Origin: Lentinus brumalis
Taxonomy: Eukaryota > Basidiomycota > Agaricomycetes > Polyporales > Polyporaceae
Reading direction: 5' to 3'
Length of the DNA stretch: 64,000 bases
Assembly: GCA_001792895.1 (NCBI GenBank)
Contig: MARA01000022.1
Span: forward strand, 124,001-188,000
Part shown: in pieces, positions 46,531-58,301 of the stretch
How the letters are laid out: every line of letters starts with the position of its first letter
Position numbering within the stretch: the first letter of the stretch is position 1
Position numbers and translations under genes: made by a program
Notes under the pieces: generated by a model
The model's input: only the letters and a program-made list of their open reading frames with translations
Database searches by the model: none
What the model was told of the DNA's origin: nothing

Positions 46531-47187
46531 ATGTCATACTCAACGGAGTCCTTCTCTGCCACGCGCCAAGCGGTTCGCGGTCCACGCGATCCTCCTCCGA
46601 GACCATCCCTCACAGCGCCACCGAGCAGTGGTGGCATGGAGAGACGGATGATCCCACTGGAGAAGATCCATGACGTCCTCCTCAATCCAGAGGCCTACGC
46701 GGAGATGTACCCTGAGATATTTCCCCTCACTCGGAAGGTGCACAGACAGCTTCGCGCACTCGGGGCGAGTGGTTTGCCTGGCGGAGGGACCGGAACGCCC
46801 GTGACCCCAGGCGACTACTCCAAGTCGGATCCGCAAAGCAAACGCAGCTCACGCGGGCTGGAGACAACAACCCAAGAGCCCTTTGTCAGTACAAGCACGA
46901 GCCCTCACCCGACCGACCGAAGCATCGAACGCCAACCACCATCCTTCCTCGACATGACCGACGATGATGACTTTGAAATTGCGTCGGGACACTCAGGTCC
47001 CGGTCACACGATACATCAAATCTGGCATGCGCCGGCTGGAAAGGAACGCAATGTCTTGGACCTAGTCGAGAGGGGCGAATGGGAGGTCGTGCCGCAGGTG
47101 TCTGTAGCCTGGGCGGTGAACATGGGGAATTCTGGGTATGCTCAGAATGACGACCGAGCGGGGTTCTGGCCGCATGCGCGGACGTGA
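46531..47187 (+). CDS. Hypothetical protein
   Basis: Single exon of 218 residues. The N-terminal 35 residues are low-complexity (Pro, Arg, Ser). A folded-looking segment follows, MIPLEKIHDVLLNPEAYAEM and YPEIFPLTRKVHRQL (about 37-72), then a disordered Ser/Thr/Pro/Gly stretch with an acidic DMTDDDDFE patch, and a C-terminal ERNVLDLVERGEWEVVPQVS. There is no signal peptide or membrane helix and no family I can name. The frame is open upstream to 46336, but the TATA-like element at 46432 lies inside that extension, supporting the start chosen. It may be a species- or clade-restricted gene. Confidence 0.55.
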   Translation: MSYSTESFSATRQAVRGPRDPPPRPSLTAPPSSGGMERRMIPLEKIHDVLLNPEAYAEMYPEIFPLTRKVHRQLRALGASGLPGGGTGTPVTPGDYSKSDPQSKRSSRGLETTTQEPFVSTSTSPHPTDRSIERQPPSFLDMTDDDDFEIASGHSGPGHTIHQIWHAPAGKERNVLDLVERGEWEVVPQVSVAWAVNMGNSGYAQNDDRAGFWPHART

Positions 47188-47396
47188 CTTTTCGTGGTCG
47201 GTCAGCTCGTCGTGCCTGCCATATGGTACGATAGATACTACTTACTGTATCACTTGCTGCCGGAGGGAATCCCAGTCCATATCTGAGCGTAATCAGGAAT
47301 GAGTGGTCCTTAAGTTTCGTATCAGCGCGAGGCGATACTCACCCAGCAAAACAAGCAGTCTGTACGAAACGAGGGCCAAAGTCGTATACGAGGGCC

Positions 47397-48649
47397 TTAC
47401 ATCATATCCACCCATCTGCTGAGCCGTTTCAGCACCTCCGTCCGCTCCGGGTCGTGCCATGTGAACACCAGAAAGTCATGGACCGCGTCCGGAGGGATAT
47501 CTTGAATAACTATAACGCCATCAGCGCGCATGCGCTCCACCAGCGCCGTCGAGTCGTCGAGCAGACGTTCTGCACCTCCGGCCACGACGTACGTCTCGGG
47601 GAACCCCGCGAACAGCCCAGTCTCGGGCTTACAGTCGAGCGAAACAGGTGACAGGTAGCGATGCGTCTGCGCTACCTCGAAGCCCATCGGCCCAAGCAGG
47701 CTGACAACCGCGTACTTCGCGAACAGCTCTCCGGGCCGCTCATCAAAGATGTCGCTCGGGGCATTGAGGACTGCGGACGAGCCAGGTCCACGGCGCGACG
47801 AGGACAGGTCAAGCCAAGCGGACGCCGTGAGGATGCGCCCGGGCGGAGGGAGGGAGGGCGTGGGGTTCTCGATCAGATGGCGGACGAGCGCGAGCGCGAG
47901 GTTTCCGCCTGCAGAATCGCCGGCAACGATGATGTTCTCGGGTGCAAACCTGGCGTCGTGCACGAGATAGCGGTAGCCTGCGAGCGCATCCAGCAGTGCA
48001 GCGGGGAAGGGGTTCGCGGGTGGGTTGGGCGCGGAGGCAGTTAGGCGGTAGTCGACGGCAAAGGTGCGCTGAACGGTGTGCATGTGCTCCAGGAGCCCGC
48101 GCGTGAAGTTCGCCGTCGTGTCGGACGGATTCGCCGTGCCAACCTGGCGGCAGCTTGAATGCTTGATCACGGAAGGAGGGGTGAGGTGTGACTCACGTAA
48201 AAGGCACCGCCGTGTAGGTGCAGGATAGTCTTCTCTCCCGGCTTGGCGCGAGGCCCTGTCCAGTCGTAGTTCTTCTGGAGGAGCCAGTAACCAGCAACCC
48301 TTGTCGGGCGCACATTGGTGATGCCAGCGATGCGGTGAACTTCCCCACAGAAGAGCTTGTCCGGTATTCCGTCCACCCAGACGAACTTGGCGTCGATCAG
48401 CTCGCGGTCTGGCACCTCTTCACTGGGGTCTCTCTTCTCGTCGTCGATGTCGACTTCGAGCGTCCAGAGCTCACGGATAGTCCGGACAATCAGAGCTCGT
48501 TTGATTGTCCAGGAGCGACGCGGCCGGTGCGACGGAGCGATATACCAGATGAACCACACCGGCAGCTTCACGAGGATGAGAGTTGCAAAGAACCAGATGA
48601 GATAAAGGCTCTTCCATGGCTGCGACTCGGAGATTAGGAGACTAGTCAT
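47397..48649 (-). CDS. Alpha/beta-hydrolase fold-3 (HSL-type) esterase/lipase
   Basis: Exons 48197-48649 and 47397-48143 encode 399 residues. A membrane segment (about 12-35, YLIWFFATLILVKLPVWFIW) is followed by the hydrolase domain. The oxyanion-hole HLHGGAFY ends exon 1, the nucleophile elbow is GDSAGGN, and the acid and base are expected in LLDDS (Asp) and DAVHDF (His). Such enzymes hydrolyse short acyl esters; the fungal membrane-anchored group is often ER-associated. The substrate is unknown. The start at MTSLLISESQPW is the only ATG ahead of the helix in this frame. Confidence 0.82.
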
Positions 48650-49196
48650 CTGGCGTTCTGTAGCAATTTGGACGGCGAGGGTCGTGGCGGCGAACGAAGC
48701 GGTCTCAAAGACATGAGGACTCAGGAGAAGGCGAAGATATGGATGATGGTCAATGTTGTCGAACTTCGAAGATCGCAGTCGACGACAACCGAAAATTGAT
48801 TCAGTTCGAACCGGTTTTAGCGCGATAGTTTGAGCGCTATACAGGCCTCAGGACTTGAGCAGTGCTCATTTGCGTTCCGTCTTGAGACAGCGATGACCGT
48901 AAGTATACGCTGACTACTATGGGACAGAAGAATTTGAAGGTTGGCGGAAGTGATTCGAATCGCGACTAAGAGCGACTGCTTAGTGGCAATGAGCACGGCG
49001 GATCGTGGCGCTACGTCACGTACTACCGGCCCCCATTCGGGCAATGCCTCCACTGTGGCCGGAGCTGGAAACACGGGAAGGATGCTGATTTCAGTCCAGG
49101 CTCAGGAGGTCAGAGCACGCGCGATGAACTTCGACGCCGGGACGATGAAATGCTTAAAGACCTGCCTCGATCGACGGACCGAATTCTCAACCCACC
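48650..49196. other. Divergent promoter region
   Basis: Between starts at 48649 (-) and 49197 (+). No recognisable motif. Confidence 0.35.
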
Positions 49197-50182
49197 ATGG
49201 CTCAGCTTCACATCCTGCACGATACTCTGACGAGCTCACCTCCATCCACGTGTCCCAGCGGTACCTACACGGCAACACACACGGAGCTCCTGCAAGCTGA
49301 GCATGGAGATGTCGAGGTCTTCCGTTCAACTGTCACCGCTCCCGACGACGCTTCTTTTCAGTTCCAGGCCGTATGCAAGATGGGCTACGGCCCTGCAATC
49401 GAGCGGGTCAAGCGCGAAGCTGGCTTGTATCAGCAGCAGTTGAAAGCCCTTCAGGGAAGGTATATTCCTCGTGTTTTTGGCTTCTTTGTCGGCACGACCA
49501 GTCGTGGTCCGACAGCCGCTCTCGTCATGAGCTACGAAGGTCGCCAGCTGAAGAGGCCAATGGGGTGCTTGCCTCTCCAATTCAGGTGCGTTTGTCCATC
49601 TCGACGGGAATCGTATGAACAGCTCATCTTCAACGATCGTGCCAGGAAACGCGTGTTCCGTGGACTGCGCCGCATACATCAGGCAGGGGTACAGCACGGC
49701 GACATATGCGAGGCTAATGTAGTCGTGCGGAGGAGGAGGGACGGCTCATACTGGCCGACGATTGTCGACTTCGACAACTCCCATACGCATGAGCATGAGT
49801 GCGTCAATAACAGAAATATCAAGATCTACGGAAGCCATCCCAGGCCGCAGATCGACTTATGCTACGAACTCACGTTCGCCGGGGGCCCCGATTTTGCCGA
49901 TCTATGGCGACCTCGTGAGTGGCATACCATCTGTGCTTACGGCTCGGGAGCAAGATTCGTACTGATGCTCTTACAGGAGGGTGCATGTTCTCGACCTCTC
50001 AGATACCGGCTGAGGCCGCCACGGATGTCGAATCCGTCTTGGAGGCCGCAGCCCACATAATAGCTGCCAACATCATGTCGGAGGAGCGAAGCCGTTTAGT
50101 AGCAGAGGGTACAGTGAAGGAGAATCTTGACTGGTACGAAGAGAGGATCAAGTGGGATAAATCCCCGTTACCGGTGGAGTGA
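49197..50182 (+). CDS. Kinase-like protein with DFD in place of DFG
   Basis: Exons 49197-49914 and 49977-50182 encode 307 residues. Kinase landmarks are QAVCKMG (putative lysine, about 61), a helix C-like EAGLYQQQLKAL, VFGFFVG, ALVMSYEGRQL in the hinge, GVQHGDICEANVVVRR (H-G-D in the catalytic loop, Asn five residues on) and WPTIVDFDNS, where the metal-binding DFG is DFD. This resembles fungal kinase-like and small-molecule-kinase-like singletons; activity is uncertain. A 37-nt GTGCGT-AG segment at 49585-49621 would break frame if spliced, so it is kept as coding. Related in type, not clearly in sequence, to 34285-35454. Confidence 0.66.
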
Positions 50183-50495
50183 TACTTTTGGTGAGCACGA
50201 TTGGGTCTCATGAGGTATCGTTCAGCCGAATTGGGTCTCCTGCTCTCCCGTGTGTATGAATCATTGTACTCAAGATGTATCTGGAGATATAACGAGATCA
50301 CCTTGTCTCACTATCACACCGTCCTATACATGTGGGACACGCAGTGATAGCTTGTGGTGATACGACGTCGTCACGGAGCGTGCGGAGTACGTCCTCATCC
50401 GAAACGATACATACTCCTCTTGGTGAGAATCAAAATGAATGAGTACTGGCTATGTCGGAAAGAGCTGCAGGAAGCGCATATCGAGGTTTAACAAA

Positions 50496-52682
50496 TCAAA
50501 TCGCTCGTTCAACTTGTGACGTCTTCCGTCCTACCACAGTCCACGGTTCAACCTCATACTCCCCGGCCCTGAAGTAATCACGCTGAGTGTATTCGAGAGC
50601 GTCAACTGCGTCAAGGTCCATCGCTGCACCATGCTGCATTATCTCCCGAGCAGTTCTAGGAGCATGAATCCACCTACCTCCACGATGTAGACTGACTCTA
50701 CCCTCGGTCTTGGCGAATATGAGGGTTGACCCCGGAGTAATATTCGCCGCGGAGATGTTCGTGTTCGTCCGCTGGCCCGAGGAGCGCGAGCGATCTTGCA
50801 GCTCGATGATGTCATGCCAGCCCGATTCGAGTTCGTACTCGCTCCTGCGGCGATGGAGCGACCCGCGGGTGTTCAGACAAAGTCGGGATGCCTACCAAGG
50901 AGTATGGGGACACATCAGGTCGGACTGAAACATGCGAGCGGAAGGATGACAGACGGACCGAGAGTGCATAGATGACCATGAGCCACCTGTGGGACACTGC
51001 GTATGAGCTGTAGCCGAGGTGGAGAAGTGCAGAGTGCGCACACTGTGCCCATCGGAATGATCGCGCGGCCCGCGAAGACGAGCTCGAACACGAGGTTCAT
51101 GGTGTTCCCAACTGGGCAGAATTGAGATGAAAAGACGAGGAGATCTGATACTCCACGCACTGAAGACTCTGTCGCGTGATCGATGAGCTCAATAAGTTAC
51201 GCAGACCATGAGGGCACTCACAGGAAGAAATAGAACGCGCTATCTCTGAGGAACGAGAATACGACCGGACTGATTCTTTGCAATTCCCAGATCGGGACTA
51301 CGTTGGAAGGTCCTGCGGTTTTGCGCACAGAGAGGTTACGGGCGAACTTGTATAAGATCAACAGGAAGTATACGCCTGTCCCGGTGATTAGTGGGCTGCA
51401 AAGGTATCCCAACAGGGTCTGAGGGTCCGGACGCACATGTCACACCCATGGCGACTGCCCTAGACTTGATTTCAGTACATGTCAGCGCGAGAGTGCGTAA
51501 GTTCGTCTTACCAGACCATGAGGGAGAGGTTGACGTGCTTCGGGGAGTGAAGAGACATCCCGGGAGCGGGTAATTCGGTGGTCGTGGTACAACGTGAAAC
51601 GATGATACGACCAGAGCTGCCGTCACTGTTCCGATCTGAATAAACCTCTGCTGTGAGTGCCATTTAGTACCGCTCCTCTATGCTGGTACAACTCACGACG
51701 AACTCGGCTGTACACAGAGAGAGTGATCACTATGTGCTCGTGAAGCGCAAAATGCAAGGAATACTTACCCAGGAACAAGATGATGATGACGATCAGAACT
51801 GCGTGGTTGCGCTGAATGAGACCTTTGTCGCTCCGAATGCAGTGAATGACAGCTCACTCGCTGTGCTCCGTTGATATGCGGCGTAGAGTCTCATGAGAAA
51901 CATCGCTTCCCCGAAGACGGCAGAAGTTAAGGTGCCGTTGCTGCAGAGAAAGGTGAGGGGAGAATGATCCTGCACAGGCGTAGACTTACAAGCCGTTGTA
52001 CCAGCGCCACCTCTGACAACTTCGTCGGCAGGTGAGAAGGATCACTAGCGTATTAGATATAGCGGACGTACAACTGCACCAGTTGTGAGCTGTAGATCTA
52101 ACGAGTTATTGCCGAGTCATGCTCACCGTGAAGGATACCTCGTGACTTGAGTTTACTGCGGACGATTTGAGTGGTCTGCGAGTCAATCAATCAGAGTCGC
52201 TGGGACGACGCACCTGCTACGGTCAGGCTGAGAGAAATATCGGTGAGTGCCCAGCGACAGTGAAGCCATCGGCATCAAGACTCACAGCAATGAGACCAAC
52301 GTGTAATATCGTACGAGGAAGTACAGGAGCTTAGGGGTGGTCCACCTTGCCCTGAGGAAGTGCTGTAGTCATGCATGGAGCGCGGTAGGCGTGACGCACC
52401 TCCAAACGAGAGATACCTGTTTCCTCGAAATGAGCTCAGCACCTGGTATAGATTGGAGCGACCTGCACCTCCTGCCGGAAAGTCAAGAGTATATCATAGC
52501 TTAACCATGCAGCTGCGGCAGCTGTCGAACAGAGGAAACAATGAGTATTTCGACAGACACTTAGGGAGTTCATCCCAGGACAGACCTGTGCAGATATTGG
52601 ACACATGGGTGTCCTGTATGGCCTGGACAAGCTGTTGGAGCTCTGCAGCCGCGGCGGCATCAGAGGGGGAAGCAGACGCCAT
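50496..52682 (-). CDS. DUF6533-type seven-helix membrane protein
   Basis: The N terminus (MASASPSDAAAAAELQQLVQ, exon 52586-52682) leads into exon 52443-52521, AAAAAWLSYDILLTFRQEVQ, the DUF6533 hallmark YDxLLTxxxEV. Further hydrophobic exons read KLLYFLVRYYTLVSLL, SAVFGEAMFLMRLYAAYQRS, NHAVLIVIIILFL, GTVTAALVVSSFHVV, GVYFLLILYKFARNL, MNLVFELVFAGRAIIPMG and HRWLMVIYALS. A polar C-terminal tail ends at the stop 50496-50498. This gives the seven helices expected of this basidiomycete-specific family of unknown function. Boundaries of the small exons between 52140 and 52420 were not resolved, so only the span and order are certain. Confidence 0.68.
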
Positions 52683-53651
52683 GGCATCGAGGTGGGGTAG
52701 AGTCTCGCCGTCGTCGCGGGTCCCACATCGTTATAAGCATTTACGCTCCGTTCCCCCGAGGTGCGCAATGGGCTACTAAAATCGCGTCTCGAACGCAGTC
52801 GTCGAATGCTGGGCGGCCACATTCCCATGGTCGTAAAGCAGCCGACCGAGAACCCGGCGGTTCGTTTGGCGCTTCCAGCGAATGAGAATGTGCGGATGCT
52901 CGACGGCAAAATACACGTCATATGCCCGGATTCCGGCTTTCTCAGCGATTGCATATGTGCGTGGCGTGGCGGGCGTTTTACGGCGAAAGCGGGTGTAACG
53001 AACGCGACCATGCCACGAGGATCACCCATCGGTCGGACACCTTGAGAGCGGTGGAACGCAAGCGTTTTCCGGGTGCCACAAGAAGACGTTGTCCCACATA
53101 CCTAGGCGTGTCTGAGCACGAGGGCTCCATCTGGTGAACGAGATGTCCGACTAGCGGCGCGTCGCAGACCAATCCAGTCTGTTGTTTCACTTGCAGGTTT
53201 CCCATATCATTACGGGAGTTACCACATGGCCTGCAGACACACTTGACCGGAGACTAGGCGGATGAATCCTCATGAGGAGGAGCGTTGGAAGGACCATCGT
53301 CTCATTGTGTCAAGACTTCGAAGTGCGACTCATGAGCTATAACTTAGTCCTCACGTGTGCAAATCACATACCTGCTTCAACGTAGACGAAGTCCCAGTCA
53401 GTAGCACCGTAAGCCACATATCCAGCTGCCAGAAAGTACAGGATGGTCGAGATCCTGGTCGAGATGAGAGTGAAGCGCCAGCGCTTGTCCAGCGCTACGC
53501 TGGCCAGGCGATGAGGATAATCTTATCTTATCTGACCATGGTCTCGACTCTCGAGGTATGTATGTACTGTACTTCCACCTTCTTGAAGTTGTACATAAAC
53601 ATCGTCGTCGTCTTCTTCACCCTCTCAAGCTGGTATTTGAGACCGTGTGCT
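52683..53651. other. Intergenic with GATA-type site
   Basis: Divergent promoter region between 52682 (-) and 53652 (+). TTATCTTATCTG at 53523-53534 is the same tandem GATA element as upstream of the two dipeptidases. No gene recognised; a - strand frame at 52436-53029 has no protein-like features. Confidence 0.4.
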
Positions 53652-56345
53652 ATGGCTAGCTCGACCCTCCCCCCAGGAACAGCCCCGATAAAACCAGAGT
53701 GAGTCGAGCATGGACTTGCAATCATCCAAGTCGAATTCACGATCGGACCTGTGCAGGTTTTTGCTCTCTGTCCTCCCGCGTGAGGCCCCCGATGACGACG
53801 CGGCGGAAGGCAGCACGAGCCATGTGAACGGCAGACCTGACGCGGGTGCGAGTGGGGACGGTGTGGAGGAGGGAGGAAAGAAACTGTCCGGCGCGCAGCG
53901 GAAAAAGCTCGCGAAGGAGGAGCGCAAGAACAAACGAGGCGCGAACAAGGGGAGGCGGTTCCAGAAGGTGCGCGACGAGGTCGAGTTGTGTTTCCGGGTC
54001 GCGAGTGGGACACAGTGTGACTTCGGTGAAGAGTGCGTCCCATTCCACCTGTTGCCTCCATATGCGAGCCGAACTCACGAGAGGACAGGTGCCGTTTCAC
54101 GCACGATGTCTCTGCGTACCTCGCCGCAAAGCCGCGAGACATCCACTTCCCATCTCCAGAAGACATCACGGACGTACCTCCGTTCGTGCGCATCCCCGAC
54201 GTCGAGATGTTGGAGGATGGTGATCCGCGGAAGAGCTCCCTCGACCCTACCACGATCTGCCCCGTCTTTCAGAGGACAGGCGAGTGCAAGCACGGCCTCA
54301 AGTGTCGCTTCCTCGGTAGCCATGTCCGGGCGCGCGAGGACGGCGAGCTGGAGCTCGTGACCGACGAAGAGAAGAAGGCGCGTGTCGCTGCTGCGGAGAC
54401 CGAGGTCAACTTCATAGACGGAGATACCCTGCGCAAAATACGGACGAAGAAGGTATGTCCTCACTCATCATCATATCCTATCTGGCGTTCAGCTCCCTCC
54501 TCAGTACCCCCATCCGATCGCAGACGCGTACTTGCAAGAGATCAAGAACGCGAACGAAGCGGAGAAAGCGGATACAGCGGAGCAAACGGCAGACGTTCCA
54601 GCTGCGCCTGCTACCGACTCTGCGCCTGCCGTTAGCGTCAGCGATTCAGCAGCTCCGGCTCCGGCTCAACCGGCAGTGTCAGTCGATAAGTCGCAGGATG
54701 ACACGCCGGACGTGCCCATACGCGCAGTCGAGAAGAAGCGGCTGCATTGGAACGGGAAGACGTGTGAGTATACGTGAAGTGCCAACTCATTCGCTTCCTC
54801 ATCCCATTCCGCCCAGACCTTGCGCCCTTGACGACTGTCGGCAACCTTGTACGTGCCTTTCTGCCCGCCAGTTGTGCCGTGCTGATTTATTCTTGCAGCC
54901 ATTTCGCCGCATATGCGTGGATTACGGGGCCGATATCACTTGTGGTGAAAGTAAGCATGCCTCGCTCATAATAGGTGGGTGCTGTACCAATGACCCTGCT
55001 CCGCATTTCAGTGGGACTTGCGATGTCCTTCCTCCAAGGTTCGAAAGAAGAATGGTCCCTCGTCCGCCGACACCCCTCCGAGTCGATTTTCGGCATGCAG
55101 ATTGCAGGCAGCAAACCGCAGCTTCTCGTCCCCGCGGCAGAGATCATCGGCAAGGAGTGTGCAGGCAACCTTGACTTCGTCGATATCAACTGCGGCTGCC
55201 CGATCGACTTGGTATACAAGACCGGAAGCGGCTCTGCTCGTGCGTCCACTCTGCACTTCTCGTATGTGACGCAAGGCTGACGGCACACATCCAGTCCTGG
55301 ACGCCGCAGGGAAGTTAGGCAAGATCGTCGTCGGCATGAACAAAGCATTAGGCGACATCCCCGTGACTGTCAAGCTGAGAACAGGTGTCAAGGACGGCCG
55401 CAACACCGCGCACAAGCTCATGCCGCGTCTCGGCCCCGAGTGGGGCACCGCCGCCATTACTGTGAGTCACTCCAGCATGCCAACTGTTGGTGTAGTGCTG
55501 ACGCTCTGATGCAGCTCCACGGCCGTACAAGACAGCAGCGGTATACGAAGCTCGCGGACTGGGACTACATCAAGCAGTGTGTGGAGGCCGTCCGCGCTCG
55601 AGAGGAGGAGGAAAACTGTATGTCCTTCCGTAGGCTGGTGTACATCGCTCCGCTGACGCCTCGTAGTGGCTCCGGTTCCCATATTTGGTGGCGGCGACTG
55701 CTTCTCATCCGAGGACTACTGGCACAAGATGGAGAACTACGGCGTCGACGGCATCATGATCGGGCGCGGAGCCCTCATAAAGCCTTGGATCTTTACCGAG
55801 ATCAAGGAGCGCAGAGAATGGGACATCAGTTCGCGAGAGCGGCTCGATATCGTTCGCAAGGTACTGTGTATTCTGTTCACCCGAAATTTGAAGACCTTCT
55901 GACGCAATCGCGACGCGTTCGCAGTATGCCGAGTACGGCTTGAAGTACGTCCATTGGAGTAGGGTTGAAAGGCTCTTGCTAACATGAATCCTCCAGTCAC
56001 TTCGGTTCAGACACGGCTGGAGTGAACACGACACGCCGGTATCTGTGTGAAGCACTATCCTTCCAGTACCGCTACATCCCCATAGGTCTGCTGGAGCGCC
56101 TCCCGGCGCGCATCAACGAACGTGCGCCAGCATTCAAGGGACGAGATGAGCTAGGTACGTCTCTTGACCCCCTCCACGGACAGACTCGTATTGACGGTGT
56201 TTCTACAGAGACGCTCCTCGCCAGTGGAGACACCCGCGACTGGGTGAAGATCTCCGAGATGTTCCTCGGGCCGGCTCCTGAGACATGGTCGTTCATGCCC
56301 AAACACAAAAGCAACTCCTACGGTGGCGAAGAGAGCCAGGGCTGA
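53652..56345 (+). CDS. DUS3: tRNA-dihydrouridine(47) synthase
   Basis: Thirteen exons (53652-53698, 53757-54032, 54089-54452, 54505-54763, 54817-54848, 54899-54950, 55012-55239, 55295-55461, 55515-55617, 55667-55860, 55925-55944, 55997-56154, 56209-56345) encode 678 residues, close to yeast Dus3 (668). Two CCCH zinc fingers come first: [20 protein letters not shown] (C-x8-C-x5-C-x3-H) and [18 protein letters not shown]. The FMN TIM barrel has [23 protein letters not shown] with the catalytic Cys (about 406), [10 protein letters not shown] and [10 protein letters not shown]. It reduces U47 in tRNA using NADPH. The start at 53652 gives [17 protein letters not shown], the conserved Dus3 opening; the in-frame ATG at 53710 lies inside intron 1. 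Confidence 0.93.
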
Positions 56346-56788
56346 ACCTTTTCTCTCTGATTGTCCTTGGTTGAGATGCCTCCGGCTCATACGCTCTAGA
56401 CAAATCACGGACATCGTCATAAGCGAGCGGTGTACTATCATCGGGTCTGTTGTGCTATACATACACTCACTCCTAATATGACGCCCGAGAGGCGACGCTT
56501 CTCGGTCTGCGCATGCTTTTCGCTGCACCTGAGCTTGTGCACGCACGTTCGGATTCTCGACTTGCTCGCAGTGCGGCTCGGGCGTGAAGTCATCCCACAA
56601 TCATAGCAGCGTGCTTCCCATTGCAGTGAGCAACTCTCGCATAGAGTCCTTCCTCGGTTTGCTCACATCCTATCTATTATACAAGGTCCAGCCGCGCTTA
56701 GTCCAGCCGGACTGTCAACGTGCTGGGACAACTTCAGAGCCCTTGGAACCACCCGCATACCAGTCAAGGAAGAGTTCCTCATCGGACA
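56346..56788. other. Intergenic, convergent 3' ends
   Basis: Between the DUS3 stop and the - strand hypothetical gene. No feature seen. Confidence 0.35.
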
Positions 56789-57799
56789 TCAGATACCAAT
56801 GAACTGCAGGTTCTCTTCGGAAGCATTTTCGACCTGTAAGGAAGAGGAGGCATCGTCGTCAGACAGTGTGCGCAAGTCGTGACATACCATGTCTAGCAGG
56901 AGCCCGAGGATAGTGTCGATTTCTCGGGGCCGAGTGTAATAGACCACTGACCACGCCATCGACCTGTAGTACAACGGCCGATCGTCGCCGGGTATGCCCG
57001 CAGAGTCGTACGTGATGAAGCGCCAATTGGAGGCAAAGTAGATCACCGCTTTCCCATATCTGCGGCTGTAAGGGGCACGACATAGTGTAAAGGTGAGGAT
57101 CGCTGCCGCACCGGGTCCTTTTGCACCAGTCAGCGAGTTCCTTGCAGACGTATGTGCCCGCACCGTCATACGCGAATATTGTTTTCGCCTCGAATACGTG
57201 GGCGACGTGTATTTCGTCGATGATCTCGCTTGCCGGTTCAAGCATACTTATAGGATTACAGGTAATGATACCTGAGAGAAGTGGGCTGCGGTGAGCAAGC
57301 CCAAGGATTTGCGAACTCACCGGCAGCACCCTCACTACCACGGATGAGCATGTGATGGACGATATCCCAGTGGGGTGGAGGCTCGACCCAGGCGGCTGCG
57401 TACAATGTCGACCGTTCCGGTATGTACACCACCGTTTCCTCTGAGTTGCTGAGTATGCAGGTGATTCGCAGCATGATGAGGTTATCGGACAGGGAGCTGG
57501 TGCGTGAATGGGTGGAGATAATTGAGCCATACCTCTGTAGGAACATGAACTAGCACATGATCCGCTAGCCCGTCGAAGACATACTTCGGCATCGCGTTGT
57601 TCGCGCCGTCTTGGGGCCTGGATCCGTGCTGTTTGGCGAGATCCAGTGCACGCTCATCCCGAAGGCGAAGCCCAGAATGGCGCGCTGGAATCATCGTGGG
57701 TGACGACAGCCCTGGTGAAGCAGACAATAGCAGTGAGACGTTTATCGTAAGTAAAAGGACATAGGGGTCGACCGTACAGGCGCTTGCGGTGCGGCCCAC
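56789..57799 (-). CDS. Hypothetical protein, multi-exon
   Basis: The C-terminal three exons are well supported by phase. One reads SLSDNLIMLRITCILSNSEE to GSEGAA, an exon from about 57250 reads SMLEPASEIIDEIHVAHVFE to CKRTR, and after a 47-nt intron the last reads RRYGKAVIYFASNWRFITYD and ends ENLQFIGI. The N terminus (MGRTASACTVDPYVLLLTIN, up to NNAMPK) joins through an 88-nt intron with a GTATGT donor; both start and first junction are uncertain. I recognise no family. The mix of hydrophobic and aromatic residues (VIYFASNWRF, WSVVYYTRP) suggests a folded domain; the C terminus is acidic and Ser-rich. Confidence 0.5.
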
Positions 57800-58301
57800 T
57801 AACCACCATATACTAAGCGCTCGGGTGGTGCTTGCGGTGAATCAACATCAACACCCTGGCACTGCAGACGCGTCGTCAACAATAAATCATTAAAGCGGAC
57901 TCCCGAGCGGCGCGCCGAATTTGCAGGTGAAACTTGGCTTCTTGAAGCCTGTCATAACCTGAAGGCATCCGGTCACGCTTGTGCCAATTTTTCAGTGGCG
58001 AAAGACCCCTCTGGTCTACCACAACCTGGGCTGACGGCGCAACGCCTCAGATGGTTACAAAGGAATTCGTTTCGTTTGAAAACCGGTGTGGGACAGCTAC
58101 ACGCCTGTTGGAAGGGAAGCTGATGCGCTGCATAGCTCGCCAACAAACGCGTCCAGCTTGCCCGGCGTGCTGGATATGTTCGAGAATCTCACTGTCCTGT
58201 AAAGTTATACAAGTCCTCATGCTATAGATACATTGAGCATACATCATCCTATACATACCGCTTGAAGGTCCGTGCCTATCATCGCAATCGTCCGGTATCC
58301 T
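57800..58301. other. Intergenic, no feature seen
   Basis: Between the start of the hypothetical gene and the 3' end of the USP-like gene, both on the - strand. Short frames only. Confidence 0.35.

Noticed and set aside
49585..49621. A 37-nt intron in the kinase-like gene
   Set aside because: Splicing it would shift the frame and destroy the catalytic loop, and 37 nt is shorter than nearly all introns here.
52436..53029. 197-codon - strand frame upstream of the DUF6533 gene
   Set aside because: Its downstream half overlaps the DUF6533 first exons in another frame and its content is Arg/Ser/Pro-rich noise.
53710..54360. DUS3 starting at the ATG at 53710
   Set aside because: That ATG falls in a 58-nt GT-AG intron; the upstream exon restores the conserved APIKPEF opening of Dus3.
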